Shown: positions 32,607-42,675, counted from the stretch's first letter. The stretch: 64,000 bases of DNA from Flavobacterium sp. KACC 22761 (GCF_034058155.1 NZ_CP139148.1:744001-808000), one strand, 5' to 3'. Numbers and translations: made by a program. The notes: generated by a model from the letters alone, not told the origin.

Positions 32607-33959
32607 TTATCTCGGCATTCCTCCTGGCATTCCTTTCATGCCTCCCATCATTTTCATCAGATTTTTTCCGCCTGGACCTTGCATCATCTTCATCATTTTG
32701 CTCATTTGGTCGAATTGCTTCATTAGCTGATTTACTTGCTCGACTTTAGTTCCCGAACCTTTTGCGATTCTGGCTTTTCTTTTTACGTCGATAATGGCTG
32801 GTTTACTTCTTTCTCCCGGCGTCATCGAATAAATGATCGCTTCGATATGTTTGAAAGCATCATCTTCAATTTCTACATCTTTCATGGCTTTTGAAGCTCC
32901 TGGTATCATTCCTACCAAGTCTTTCATGTTACCCATTTTCTTCACTTGCTGAATCTGCGTTAAAAAGTCATCAAAACCAAATTCGTTTTTAGCGATTTTC
33001 TTTTGAAGTTTTCTTGCTTCTTCTTCGTCAAATTGTTCTTGAGCTCTTTCAACAAGAGACACAACGTCTCCCATTCCTAAAATACGCTCTGCCATACGTT
33101 CTGGATAGAAAACATCAATTGCTTCCATTTTTTCTCCAGTACCAACAAATTTGATTGGTTTGTTTACAATCGATTTGATTGAAAGCGCAGCTCCACCTCG
33201 AGTATCACCATCTAATTTCGTTAAAATAACTCCATCAAAATTCAAGATATCGTTGAAAGCTTTTGCTGTATTAACAGCATCTTGTCCTGTCATAGAGTCT
33301 ACAACAAACAAAGTTTCTTGTGGCTGAATTGCTTTGTGTACACGAGCAATTTCGTCCATCATTTCCTGATCTACTGCTAAACGTCCTGCTGTATCGACGA
33401 TAACAACATTGAATCCGTTTGCTTTTGCATGTTTGATTGCGTTTTGAGCAATTTCTACAGGATTTTTATTTTCTGGTTCTGAGTAAACCTCAACACCTAT
33501 TTGGTCTCCCACAACATGCAACTGATTGATCGCCGCCGGACGGTAGATATCACACGCTACAAGTAATGGTTTCTTATTTTTCTTTGTTTTTAAGAAGTTT
33601 GCTAATTTTCCTGAAAAAGTCGTTTTACCAGAACCTTGCAAACCTGACATCAAAATAACAGTTGGATTTCCTGATAAGTTAACACCAGCAACATCTCCAC
33701 CCATTAATTCTGTCAACTCATCTTTTACCAGTTTTACTAATAATTGTCCTGGTTGTAAGGTTGTCAATACGTCCTGACCAATTGCTTTGTCTTTTACTCT
33801 AGCTGTAAAATCTTTAGCTATTTTAAAGTTAACATCGGCATCAAGCAATGCACGACGCACTTCTTTTAAAGTATCGGCAACGTTTACTTCCGTAATTTTA
33901 CCGTGTCCTTTTAATATATGGAACGCTTTATCTAACTTATCGCTTAAATTATCAAACAT
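32607..33959 (-). CDS. ffh: Signal recognition particle protein Ffh
   Basis: GTPase of the signal recognition particle, which brings ribosomes making membrane and exported proteins to FtsY. It has 450 residues. The N domain is followed by the G domain with the P-loop GLQGSGKTTFSGKLANF, the DTAGRLAVDQEMMDEI motif and TKLDGDTRGGAALS. The C-terminal M domain (from about residue 300) is Met-rich and ends with MKGMPGGMPR. All expected elements are present. A well-formed promoter lies 23 bp upstream, and the 4.5S RNA partner is not in the window. Confidence 0.97.
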   Translation of the reverse strand: MFDNLSDKLDKAFHILKGHGKITEVNVADTLKEVRRALLDADVNFKIAKDFTARVKDKAIGQDVLTTLQPGQLLVKLVKDELTELMGGDVAGVNLSGNPTVILMSGLQGSGKTTFSGKLANFLKTKKNKKPLLVACDIYRPAAINQLHVVGDQIGVEVYSEPENKNPVEIAQNAIKHAKANGFNVVIVDTAGRLAVDQEMMDEIARVHKAIQPQETLFVVDSMTGQDAVNTAKAFNDILNFDGVILTKLDGDTRGGAALSIKSIVNKPIKFVGTGEKMEAIDVFYPERMAERILGMGDVVSLVERAQEQFDEEEARKLQKKIAKNEFGFDDFLTQIQQVKKMGNMKDLVGMIPGASKAMKDVEIEDDAFKHIEAIIYSMTPGERSKPAIIDVKRKARIAKGSGTKVEQVNQLMKQFDQMSKMMKMMQGPGGKNLMKMMGGMKGMPGGMPR

Positions 33960-33981
33960 ATTATTTTCTTTATTTGAAGTG

Positions 33982-34012
33982 CAAAGATAATCTAATTAGA
34001 TATTTCAGGCAA
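33982..34012 (-). promoter_or_regulatory. Promoter of ffh
   Basis: On the minus strand: TTG at 34012-34010, a 20-bp spacer and TATCTTTG at 33989-33982. It is one of the best consensus matches in the window. Confidence 0.75.
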
Positions 34013-34122
34013 TTTTTATTTAAGTACAATTTGGGGTTTGCCACGAAGGCACAAAGGCGCGAAGTTTTCTTTTTTAATTACAAAAAACGTGAAATTTTAT
34101 GTAAAGCAAGCAATATTTTTTG

Positions 34123-34183
34123 CTCGCAAAGTCGCGAGGTCGCAAAAAATAAAAAAAACTTTGCGACTTCGCGACTTTGCGAG
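34123..34183. repeat. Long inverted repeat upstream of ffh
   Basis: The 24-bp arms 34123-34146 and 34160-34183 are reverse complements with one mismatch (CTCGCAAAGTCGCGA and TCGCGACTTTGCGAG ends). It directly follows the MBOAT stop on the minus strand and may help end that transcript. A separate fragment with CCACGAAGGCACAAAGGCGC lies at 34039-34060. Confidence 0.8.
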
Positions 34184-34198
34184 ATTAATTACTTCAAC

Positions 34199-35881
34199 TT
34201 AGAATTGAAAGTATATGAAAGGTTGTGAGCCTGCAACTGCTGTTGCGTAAACAATCCAGTAAACGAAACCTAGAATTACCGCTTTTATTAACAACGGTGT
34301 TTTATCAAAAACAGATTTCATTCCGTTTGTGAATGATTCTGGTAAGAAATGCCAAACGTAACCAAATAACATTAATCCGAATACATTTTTATAACCAATT
34401 ACAATTGTTTTCCAAAGTTCTGGTTCGAATGTTAATTGCCCAATATTATTAATTACCTGCAAAGCTGTTTCGAAATCTCTTGCTCGGAAGAAAATCCAAC
34501 AGAAAACCACAAAATGGAATGTAATTAGAATAGAGAAAAATCGCCATAAGAAATTCGGTTTTTTATCTTTTTTGGATGGAAAAAGCTCCACGAAAATTTT
34601 ATGAATTGCCAAAGCCAATCCGTGTAAAGCTCCCCAAACAATGAACTGTGCTCCTGCTCCATGCCATAATCCTCCTAAAAGCATGGTGGTGAACAAATTC
34701 AAATTGGTTACCAAAGTTTGTTTCTTTTTGCTGGAAAGCAAAAAAGACAAACAAAAAAGCAAAATCGAAACACCGGCGATAATCAACGGAATTACACTGG
34801 TATTGTAACTTGTGATTCCCCAAAGCAATAATCCGAAGAAGAATAAACTCGGGAATAAATATCCAGCGAAAGAACCTTCACGGTTTCCTCCCATCGAAAT
34901 ATATAAGAAATCTTTCAGCCAAGTCGAAAGCGAAATATGCCATCTTCTCCAAAAATCAGTAATCGAAGTTGATTTATAAGGCGTTCTAAAGTTGACCGGC
35001 AATTTGAATCCAAGCAATAAAGCGATTCCGATTGCCATATCTGAATATCCTGAGAAATCACAATAAATCTGGATTGCATATCCATAAGATGCCATTAGAT
35101 TCTCAAACGAAGTATAACTCAATGGCGTATCGAAAACACGATCTACAAAGTTTACAGAAATATAGTTTGAAATTACCGTTTTCTTGATCAATCCACCAAT
35201 AATCAAAAACAAGGCATTGTTTACATCTTGTCTTGAAAGATTTAATTTTTGATAAATCTGCGGAAGAAAATCTTTGGCGCGTACGATTGGTCCAGCAACC
35301 AATTGCGGGAAAAACGAAACAAAAAACAAATATTCTATATAGTTTTTTGTTGGCTTGATTTCTTCACGATAAATCTCAATAATATAACTCATCGACTGGA
35401 AAGTGTAGAACGAAATTCCAACAGGAAGAAAAATATCATGAAGCTGATAATTGCCATGAAACATATCATTGAACGTTGCAATCATGAAATTCATGTATTT
35501 GAAATAACCTAACAATCCCAAATTCAGAATTACACTTATAACAAGATATATTTTCTTAGTACTATCTTTTGTAGCTCTAAAGATTATTTGGCTCAAACCA
35601 TAATCAACTACAGAGGAAAGCAATAAAAGCAAAAAATAAATACCGCTTGACTTGTAATAAAAGAAAAGCGAAAAGAGAATAACGTAGGTCAATCTCAAAT
35701 AAAATGTTTTGCGCAAAAAGGCATACACAAAATAAAAAACCAGAAATAATCCGAGGAATAAACCCGTATTAAATAATAATTTTTCGTCTGGATTATAAAT
35801 AAACCAACTTTTAGCTTGCTCTAAGGTTACTGAACCTACATTTTTAACAAACCAATTATTTATACTATCAATTGTGATCAA
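34199..35881 (-). CDS. MBOAT family O-acyltransferase (AlgI/DltB-like)
   Basis: Polytopic inner-membrane acyltransferase that moves acyl groups, usually acetyl, across the membrane to a surface polymer. It has 560 residues and about eleven hydrophobic segments. Typical blocks: LPVGISFYTFQSMSYIIEIY, FVSFFPQLVAGPIVRAKDFL, FCDFSGYSDMAIGIALLLGF, the FWRRWHISLSTWLKDFLYIS segment and the active-site His in LLGGLWHGAGAQFIVWGALH. It is the third gene of a packed set behind two SGNH hydrolases, with a single base between stop and start, so the three proteins probably work together. The polymer (peptidoglycan or exopolysaccharide) is not determined. Confidence 0.93.
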   Translation of the reverse strand: MITIDSINNWFVKNVGSVTLEQAKSWFIYNPDEKLLFNTGLFLGLFLVFYFVYAFLRKTFYLRLTYVILFSLFFYYKSSGIYFLLLLLSSVVDYGLSQIIFRATKDSTKKIYLVISVILNLGLLGYFKYMNFMIATFNDMFHGNYQLHDIFLPVGISFYTFQSMSYIIEIYREEIKPTKNYIEYLFFVSFFPQLVAGPIVRAKDFLPQIYQKLNLSRQDVNNALFLIIGGLIKKTVISNYISVNFVDRVFDTPLSYTSFENLMASYGYAIQIYCDFSGYSDMAIGIALLLGFKLPVNFRTPYKSTSITDFWRRWHISLSTWLKDFLYISMGGNREGSFAGYLFPSLFFFGLLLWGITSYNTSVIPLIIAGVSILLFCLSFLLSSKKKQTLVTNLNLFTTMLLGGLWHGAGAQFIVWGALHGLALAIHKIFVELFPSKKDKKPNFLWRFFSILITFHFVVFCWIFFRARDFETALQVINNIGQLTFEPELWKTIVIGYKNVFGLMLFGYVWHFLPESFTNGMKSVFDKTPLLIKAVILGFVYWIVYATAVAGSQPFIYFQF

Positions 35882-35882
35882 C

Positions 35883-37301
35883 TTAATTCTTCAATTTAAA
35901 ATTATCGTATGCTTTTAAAAGTGCCTGCGCAAACAAGTTTCCTTGTTTTTCATATCCTTTTTTAGAATAATGAACCCAATCCGGACCAATTAATCCTTGA
36001 GTTTTTAATTTTCGGATTCCATCCATTCCTCCAAATTCATCGTATAAATCCCAAACCGCAAAACCCTCTTTTTGTGCGATTTCTAGAATTTCTTTTGAAT
36101 AATCTCTAATATATGTATTAGGTTTTCTTCGCAACAAAGATGGCGGCGGCGTCATCACGATTATCGGAACATTGATATTTTGAGCTTTAATATTGCTTAT
36201 AAATTCTCTCAAGTGTTTGATGTATCCTTCAACTTCTAAATGATCATAACTTTCATTTGTTCCGAGCGAAAAAACCAACAAATCTGGATGCAATGCATTT
36301 AGCTGTTCAAAAAACAAAGGATATTTATTATAATCTGAATATTTTGCTCCGTTTACACCAATACTGCTGTAGATTAAACCAGGCGCATCTTTCTCTAAAA
36401 CAATTCCGTTTAGTTCAAATTTTGAAGCTTCTTTGTTTGGAAGCAAATAAATTCGGTCTAAAGCTTTTTCAGAATAATAATGATGCGAAAATGCATCAGC
36501 TTGAATATCCAACGGAACAAATTCTGAACTTTTAATGGTTTTTGGCTTCATTTCGTTAGTCGGAATTTTTAAAGTTCTTCCTGCACGAATATTATTCGAT
36601 TTCAAACCATTTGCTTTCTTAATGTCCGTCACCGAAACATTATATTTATCGGCAATCGTCGAAATGGCTTCTCCTTTTTTAATTTTATGCGAGATGACTT
36701 TTCGCTCGCTAGATTGAATAATATTGGTTTGAGATGAAGTTGCCAAATCAAACATATTTTGATTCTGTGGCGTAATAATACGAATGGTATTAAATTTATA
36801 AGCCAAATCTTTCACTTGCAACTGCACTGCAAAACCGCCAGTATCTCTCCAAAGCCCAATACCACAAATGCCAATAGGATCATTTTTTACCGGATAAATA
36901 TTGCGATAGCTTTCCCACCCGCGATTCGAGTAAAAACGTTCGTTGTATGAACCATTTGTTTTTGCCAATTGATACGGAAAAACCAAACCCCGTCCTCCAT
37001 TTCCAAACTGCTGTTGCAATTTTTTTCGCACTTCATTAGTCATCAAATCGCCCTGAATATGAGAATCTCCAATATGAACGATATTGATTTTTTGATTTCC
37101 ATTGTTTTCATTTTCTTTGAATTTCTTGAAAACACTTTCTAATACTTGCGCATTATAAATTTGGCCATCAGAAATAGGTTCCATCACTACTGAATCGACT
37201 TTATGAATCATGTTTTTGGGTATTGTTTGTGAATCTGTTTTTGGTGTCTTTTCGTTGGTGGAGAAAAAAAGGCAACAGAAAAAAATAATCAGTTTATTCA
37301 T
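35883..37301 (-). CDS. SGNH/GDSL hydrolase with an internal LysM domain
   Basis: Extracytoplasmic esterase or acetyltransferase-like protein, 472 residues. A hydrophobic N-terminus (MNKLIIFFCCLFFS) acts as a signal or lipoprotein leader. The SGNH nucleophile block is HIGDSHIQGDLMTNEVRKKL. A LysM domain is inserted near residues 195-245 (KKGEAISTIADKYNVSVTDI), followed by VFSLGTNESYDH (Asn block) and DWVHYSKKGYEKQ (Asp/His block). LysM binds peptidoglycan, suggesting action on the cell wall. The gene overlaps the upstream SGNH gene by 8 bp and is one base from the MBOAT gene. Confidence 0.9.
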   Translation of the reverse strand: MNKLIIFFCCLFFSTNEKTPKTDSQTIPKNMIHKVDSVVMEPISDGQIYNAQVLESVFKKFKENENNGNQKINIVHIGDSHIQGDLMTNEVRKKLQQQFGNGGRGLVFPYQLAKTNGSYNERFYSNRGWESYRNIYPVKNDPIGICGIGLWRDTGGFAVQLQVKDLAYKFNTIRIITPQNQNMFDLATSSQTNIIQSSERKVISHKIKKGEAISTIADKYNVSVTDIKKANGLKSNNIRAGRTLKIPTNEMKPKTIKSSEFVPLDIQADAFSHHYYSEKALDRIYLLPNKEASKFELNGIVLEKDAPGLIYSSIGVNGAKYSDYNKYPLFFEQLNALHPDLLVFSLGTNESYDHLEVEGYIKHLREFISNIKAQNINVPIIVMTPPPSLLRRKPNTYIRDYSKEILEIAQKEGFAVWDLYDEFGGMDGIRKLKTQGLIGPDWVHYSKKGYEKQGNLFAQALLKAYDNFKLKN

Positions 37302-38775
37302 TTACGCTATCCTTTATAACAGAAGTTGAATCTGTTTTGGTTTTTCGAGCTGCTTTTTGCTGATTCGCAACAGCTTCACGTTTTTCACGCAATATTTTAT
37401 ATTCTTCGTAGCCTTTATTTAATTGACTGTACAATAAATTCCCGATTGCTTTTGCACCACGTTGGTTAAAGTGCGTGTAATCTTTATTGGCTCTGGCTGG
37501 CGTTTCATCTACCCATTTTACCATCGATCCGTCACCGCCCATTAACGTATATAAATTCACAAAACCAGATTCGGTTTCAAGAGCATATCTTTTTTGTGAT
37601 TTCATCAAAGGCACAACCGCAGAGTCGGTCTTCATTTCCAAATCATATTTCGTCGATTTATCTGCAGTCGAAACAATTAAGATTGAAACTCCAGGAAACG
37701 ATTCTTTTATTTTGTTTACGGTTTTTGTCATTCCTCTTTCGTACCAATTGTAATTTTTGGTTCCATAATTCAATACGTTTGTTCCATAATGCAAAATAAT
37801 CAAATCGTATTTCAGATTATTATTAAAACGCTGCATTACATTGGCATTAAACATCGAAATTGGCAATCCCGAATTTCCTCTTTGAGAGAAATTGTCCACG
37901 TGAACACCTGTTCCGTTATCAAAATTGAATCCATAAATTGGAATCGAATCTGCGTTTACGAAATTTGCTTTGAAAGCTTTTAAATGTCCTGAACTTACTT
38001 TTAAAGTATTGACTAAATTATTCGGAACTAGATTTTTCTTCAAAGTATCTTTGCCGATAATAAAATTGACTTTTCCTTTTTTAGATGCTCTTCCATAGAA
38101 CAAAGTTGGATTATCTAGTGTAGTCGAAAATTTATTGGTTCCAGCTTCATACTGAACCCAAGTTGGATTTGCTATATCATTGGCAAAAAATACGTGACCG
38201 TTTACGCCAAAAGGGCTTGAAGGTTTTTTAACATTCAAATACGATTGTGTTTTCCAGTTTTTAGAATAAGTAGATTTTACTGATCCGCGCGACGCCGCCG
38301 ATTCTGAAGTAATTGGAACAAAACCAACACCGTTTCCGCCAAAACGTTCTTGATAATTTGTTCTTACATCCTGAACAATCAAATCGCCATCGGTCATTGA
38401 ATCACCGTAATACGCAATTCTGACATTCGATTCTGGATGTTTTTCTAATTGATATAATTTTTCATAAAACGAAATCAAATATTGATATCCTTTGTAATTG
38501 TCAAAAGTTTCAGAAGGAAATTCAATTCCTTCGACATTTTCATAAACAATTTCTTCTTTTGCTTCCGCATCTTCGATTGCATCAAGACTATCATTTGTAC
38601 CTAATGAATCTTTTGCAACAGCCTCTAAAAGCAAGCTGTCGATCAATACGTTTTTTGAATTCATTTTGCTTTCAGAAAAAATCTTATCGGGCAAAATTTG
38701 CTTGAATCCAATAAAAGCAACTAATGCTAAGGCAACAATGGCAAAAGACTGAAAAAAATATGATTTTGTATTCAC
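37294..38775 (-). CDS. SGNH/GDSL hydrolase family protein
   Basis: Membrane-anchored extracytoplasmic hydrolase of 493 residues. A single N-terminal helix (about residues 9-29, FFQSFAIVALALVAFIGFKQ) anchors it. An acidic linker precedes the catalytic region: AYYGDSMTDGDLIVQDVRTN holds the Ser block, LHYGTNVLNYGTKNYNWYER the Gly/Asn block, and KDYTHFNQRGAKAIGNLLY the Asp-x-x-His block. The C-terminus is a Lys-rich helix. It is the first gene of the set with the LysM-SGNH and MBOAT genes. A likely role is transfer or removal of acetyl groups on a surface polymer. It is a paralogue of its neighbour, but without LysM. Confidence 0.9.
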   Translation of the reverse strand: MNTKSYFFQSFAIVALALVAFIGFKQILPDKIFSESKMNSKNVLIDSLLLEAVAKDSLGTNDSLDAIEDAEAKEEIVYENVEGIEFPSETFDNYKGYQYLISFYEKLYQLEKHPESNVRIAYYGDSMTDGDLIVQDVRTNYQERFGGNGVGFVPITSESAASRGSVKSTYSKNWKTQSYLNVKKPSSPFGVNGHVFFANDIANPTWVQYEAGTNKFSTTLDNPTLFYGRASKKGKVNFIIGKDTLKKNLVPNNLVNTLKVSSGHLKAFKANFVNADSIPIYGFNFDNGTGVHVDNFSQRGNSGLPISMFNANVMQRFNNNLKYDLIILHYGTNVLNYGTKNYNWYERGMTKTVNKIKESFPGVSILIVSTADKSTKYDLEMKTDSAVVPLMKSQKRYALETESGFVNLYTLMGGDGSMVKWVDETPARANKDYTHFNQRGAKAIGNLLYSQLNKGYEEYKILREKREAVANQQKAARKTKTDSTSVIKDSVNE

Positions 38776-38857
38776 TTGTAATTTTAAGTTTTGAAGTATG
38801 AATTACAAAAATTAAATTATACGAAATTTCTGCTAATTCTTTTTGGAAAAATATGTG

Positions 38858-38865
38858 CAAAGATA
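38858..38865 (-). promoter_or_regulatory. Predicted -7 element of the SGNH/MBOAT operon
   Basis: TATCTTTG on the minus strand, 82 bp before the first SGNH start codon. A TTG partner at normal spacing is not seen. Confidence 0.4.
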
Positions 38866-38916
38866 AGATTAAACCTTAATTATTAATTGTTTTTGTCAAC
38901 AAAGTAAAAAAACAAA

Positions 38917-38945
38917 AAAGAGACCAGATGAATCTGGCCTCTTTA
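38917..38945 (-). terminator. Terminator after the HmuY-like gene
   Basis: AAAGAG-A-CCAGAT and ATCTGG-C-CTCTTT form a stem with one mismatch and a 2-base loop, with T/A-rich flanks. It lies 115 bp past the gene's stop. Confidence 0.7.
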
Positions 38946-39060
38946 TCAAAAAAAAATAAAAAAAACAAAGCTAATGATTAACTAACAATTAATGTTGTCA
39001 CATTATATCTGAGAATGAAAAACAATCTTGATGTTCTTTAGATTTTTTCATGTTTTGAAA

Positions 39061-40473
39061 TTATTTTAAAAGAGCATATTGAAATGTTGGGTGGCCTCTT
39101 TCTAAATCAGCTTTTGCGCCACCTGTAAATTTTAATTTGTAAACATTTCCAGCAGGATCTTTAATTACAAAGAAACGATCTGTTCTTAAAACAAATTGAG
39201 TAACTGGGTCTCCATTAGGACCAACAACACTAGTACTTCTCCAGTTTGAACCAATGTTTCTTTGATCTGCTGTAAATTTAGTATTATCAACATTTGCTAA
39301 TGTAAATGCCTCATAAGTAAATGCAGAAGTTAGAACCTGATATGCTTTTGCATTACCATTCAAGTTATTAGTAACATAATCTGGGTAGAAATATGGCACC
39401 GTGGTTGCTCCATAAGGAATAACGTTTACGAAAGTTGTAAAGTTAAGATCCCATTGATTTTTTTGTGGCTCAACATTTACGACTTTTTTATCGATTAAGC
39501 TTAAGAATGTAAAATTATAAGCACTGTTTTTAGAAATTACAATTTCATCGTGAGTAGTTGATGCAATATCAGCATATTGAACTTTGTAATCGCTTCCACT
39601 TCTTAAAACTCTAATTTTTTTCCATCCTCTTGTATCTCCTCCAACGGCTCCTTCTTTCCCTAAAACTGGCGCAGTAGTTGCTGGCTTATTACCTAAGTAA
39701 AGCAAATAAACTTTGTTTTCAGAATCTGTAGCAGAAATAGCCACAATAGCAGTTTTTGCAATATCTCCTGCTGAATCATCAACTTGATTAGAAAATCCTG
39801 CTCCTGTAGAAATAATCATGGTTTTATCAGCAACCTGAACTTCATCAATATTAGTAGTTGTTAATTGTTTTACAGACATTTTTACAGAGCTGTTTAAAAC
39901 TACTCTAAAATCAGCACCAGAATAAAATCCTAAATCCCAAGAATTTCTAGCAACACTAGTTAATTTTCCACTGCTTAAATCAACGTAAACTTGGTTTGGC
40001 TCTAACGGACCACCAACTTCTGGCGCTAAAGCAGTTCCCAAAGATGCTGTTTCATTAAAATTTAACTGAATCGTTTTGTTTCCTGAAATTTGAGCTCCCA
40101 AAGAAGTTCCTGAAATAGTAAAAACCACATTTTTAACCTCAGTTCCAGTTGCATTTTTAATTTTATTAAACGTAAACTCAACTGAAGTTGCTCCTTGCGC
40201 AAACGGCACAACTATTTTTTTTGAAGCTGCAGCAGGAGTTGTAGTATAATCTGTAGTATAAGTTACTGCAGTTTCTGTAACGTCAAGCGTAACTGTTCCA
40301 GCAACAGGAGCAGCCTTAGAGAATTTTATTTGAACTGGTGTAGCGTCACTTGTCAAATTGTACGATGCTTCAGCAAATGCAACAGCAACATCTGAGTGCT
40401 GGTCGTCATCACTATTACAAGCTGTAAAAGCCAGCAAAACGAAAGAAAGAATTAAAGCGAAGTTCTTTTTCAT
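39061..40473 (-). CDS. HmuY-family haem-binding lipoprotein
   Basis: Surface lipoprotein thought to capture haem and pass it to the neighbouring receptor. It has 470 residues; the lipobox is LLAFTACNSDDD with Cys19. Residues about 28-135 look like a Calx-beta-type domain (VTLDVTETAVTYTTDYTTTP), and the HmuY region starts near 155 with VYVDLSSGKLTSVARNSWDL and GFYSGADFRVVLNSS. A second half with NQWDLNFTTFVNVIPYGA follows. It is about twice the length of the classical Porphyromonas HmuY, a layout common in Flavobacteria. Haem ligands cannot be assigned by eye. It lies 22 bp downstream of the receptor gene. Confidence 0.88.
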   Translation of the reverse strand: MKKNFALILSFVLLAFTACNSDDDQHSDVAVAFAEASYNLTSDATPVQIKFSKAAPVAGTVTLDVTETAVTYTTDYTTTPAAASKKIVVPFAQGATSVEFTFNKIKNATGTEVKNVVFTISGTSLGAQISGNKTIQLNFNETASLGTALAPEVGGPLEPNQVYVDLSSGKLTSVARNSWDLGFYSGADFRVVLNSSVKMSVKQLTTTNIDEVQVADKTMIISTGAGFSNQVDDSAGDIAKTAIVAISATDSENKVYLLYLGNKPATTAPVLGKEGAVGGDTRGWKKIRVLRSGSDYKVQYADIASTTHDEIVISKNSAYNFTFLSLIDKKVVNVEPQKNQWDLNFTTFVNVIPYGATTVPYFYPDYVTNNLNGNAKAYQVLTSAFTYEAFTLANVDNTKFTADQRNIGSNWRSTSVVGPNGDPVTQFVLRTDRFFVIKDPAGNVYKLKFTGGAKADLERGHPTFQYALLK

Positions 40474-40495
40474 GGTATTTAAGGTATTTATATAA

Positions 40496-42649
40496 TTAAT
40501 TAAAATTTAGGTTATACGTAAGTTTAAGAAAATAAGAGCGTCCGTATCCAAGCATCATCGCTGAGACTCCTCCTCCATGTGCGCCGCCAGTTGATCCGCC
40601 TCCGCCTTGTGTAATTTGTACATTTGTGACATTAAACAGGTTACGAGCTCCAACGGTTACTTCGAATTGATTATTGAAGAAGTTTTTTTGAACCGAAGCA
40701 TCCATCCAGCTGTATGGCTTTATTTCGTTTAAATAAAATTCAGCGTTACCGCTGGTATTAGTTCCCGCTGCAAATTGCTGTTGCTTTCCGTTATATTTGT
40801 AATAAAGCGCGAAAAGTGTATTCCATTTCGGAATATTGTATGAAACACTAGAATTTAACTGTAACGAATACAAGTATTTATCATCCGAAGTAATATTCAA
40901 TTCAGCTAAATCCAATTTTTGAGAAATTCCAACTAAAGCCGCTCCAACTTTTAAATTCCAGTTTTTGTAAGCGAATTGTTCTGTAGTTGAAATATTCCAC
41001 ATTTTATATTTGTTGATATTGATGTATTTGTATTTCGACGGAGTAATTTGAGTCAGCACCATATCGATTCTGTCATCAACATCTAAAAAAGTTATCGCTA
41101 CATTATTAGCAACCTGTGCACCTGATTTAAAATTGCAAAGTCTTTTAAAACTCACTTCATACGAAGTACTGTTTTCCGGAACCAAGTTTGGATTTCCTTG
41201 AACATTATGATTTGAGTCAACAAAATAGGTATATAACTCATCAAAATTTGGTGTACGGTATGATTTACCTAATGAAGCTCTAGCTTCTAAACCTTTTTTG
41301 AAAAGATATCTTAACCCAAAAGAACTGGCATATTGATCCTTAAATGCAGTTTGGATTGAATAGCGAAGCCCTGAACGAATTGAAAATTTATCAGTCAAAC
41401 TAATTTCGGCAACTGTGAAAATATCATAATTTTCTAATCTCTTTCTAACATCAACAGATTGCAATACGTTATCTAAAAACGTTCCTGCAGCACCGCTATA
41501 AAAACCATTTTCATTTGTGATCTCATAACCCAATTGAAAATCAACTTTCTTGTTGTTGAAAAAGTTGCTTAAAGTTCCTGTTGAATAAAGAACCTCTTTA
41601 GACTGATACGTAAATCTGTTATTGTTTGATTCTTCCCCAGTTTCTAATTGGTAATCAAACAATTCAGCATCACGCTCTTGCTTTTGATGCGATAAAGAAA
41701 CATTAAAATTTAACTGAGAAAAAAGTTTTCCGTTTGCATTCAAATGATGGTAAAAACGATTTGTCAAATAGCGTTTATCTCTTGCAAAATAAGTTTCTGG
41801 AAAAGGATAATTATCTTGAGGGACTAAAATTGGACTATAGTAATCCACATTTTCTCCATAATAATCAAACTTGTAAAAAATCTTGAAATTAGTTTTTTGA
41901 TATCCTAACATGGCATTTCCAACCCATTGTTCTTTTGGCAACCAGCTGTAGCCTCTTAAACCATCATTAACGCTATAGTCCTTTCCTTGTTTATCATCAT
42001 AAAAGCCTTTGAAATTATTATGATTTCCGCCAACATTTATAAACCAGTTATCATTAAAATTATGCCCAATTTTTGCAGATTGAATATGTCGGCCTTTATC
42101 AGTAAGCGAATATTCATTTCCTACTGTTTCTTCCTGAACTGTTGCGCTGATATCCCATTTATGAGGTCCGCCTTTTTTTGTTATAATATTCAAGATTCCG
42201 CTGACAGCATTTGCTCCGTGAGTTACTCCCATTGAACCTTCAATAATCTCGATGCGTTCTACATCATCAAGATTCACCTGCGTCAAATCGACATTAGTTC
42301 CCATTCCTGTATCACTTACGAGTGGTATGTTATCTACTAAAATTTTGAAATATTGCGAATCTAACCCAAACATAGAAACTGTCGAACGCCCGTCGCTTCC
42401 ACTATTCTGAATCGTAATATTCAAGTACTGATTTAAAACATCTGAAAGATTATTTGCTGCTAATTGCTTGATGTCTTCTTTAGAAATTACACGCACATTA
42501 AAAACAGATTTCTTAATCGATTGAGGCTCTAATTGTCCCGTTACAACAACTTCAGAAAGTTTTTCCTGAGAGACAATGCTATCTTTTTGCTGCGCAAAAG
42601 AATATGTATAAAATAGAAGTCCAGCAAAAAGAGTAATTTTAATTTTCAT
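40496..42649 (-). CDS. TonB-dependent outer membrane receptor, probably for haem
   Basis: 717 residues. A signal peptide (1-19) is followed by the TonB box and plug region: LSEVVVTGQLEPQSIKKSVF, VRVISKEDIKQLAANNLSDV and DVERIEIIEGSMGVTHGANA. A 22-strand-type barrel follows, ending in an aromatic residue pattern (YFLKLTYNLNFN). Compared with SusC proteins it is shorter and lacks the N-terminal carboxypeptidase-like domain, fitting siderophore/haem receptors (HmuR/BtuB type). The HmuY gene directly follows, supporting haem as the ligand. A divergent promoter with DUF6607 lies upstream. The periplasmic energy source would be a TonB such as the one at 6655. Confidence 0.92.
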   Translation of the reverse strand: MKIKITLFAGLLFYTYSFAQQKDSIVSQEKLSEVVVTGQLEPQSIKKSVFNVRVISKEDIKQLAANNLSDVLNQYLNITIQNSGSDGRSTVSMFGLDSQYFKILVDNIPLVSDTGMGTNVDLTQVNLDDVERIEIIEGSMGVTHGANAVSGILNIITKKGGPHKWDISATVQEETVGNEYSLTDKGRHIQSAKIGHNFNDNWFINVGGNHNNFKGFYDDKQGKDYSVNDGLRGYSWLPKEQWVGNAMLGYQKTNFKIFYKFDYYGENVDYYSPILVPQDNYPFPETYFARDKRYLTNRFYHHLNANGKLFSQLNFNVSLSHQKQERDAELFDYQLETGEESNNNRFTYQSKEVLYSTGTLSNFFNNKKVDFQLGYEITNENGFYSGAAGTFLDNVLQSVDVRKRLENYDIFTVAEISLTDKFSIRSGLRYSIQTAFKDQYASSFGLRYLFKKGLEARASLGKSYRTPNFDELYTYFVDSNHNVQGNPNLVPENSTSYEVSFKRLCNFKSGAQVANNVAITFLDVDDRIDMVLTQITPSKYKYININKYKMWNISTTEQFAYKNWNLKVGAALVGISQKLDLAELNITSDDKYLYSLQLNSSVSYNIPKWNTLFALYYKYNGKQQQFAAGTNTSGNAEFYLNEIKPYSWMDASVQKNFFNNQFEVTVGARNLFNVTNVQITQGGGGSTGGAHGGGVSAMMLGYGRSYFLKLTYNLNFN

Positions 42650-42675
42650 TATTTTTATTCAGTCTTAATAATAAC

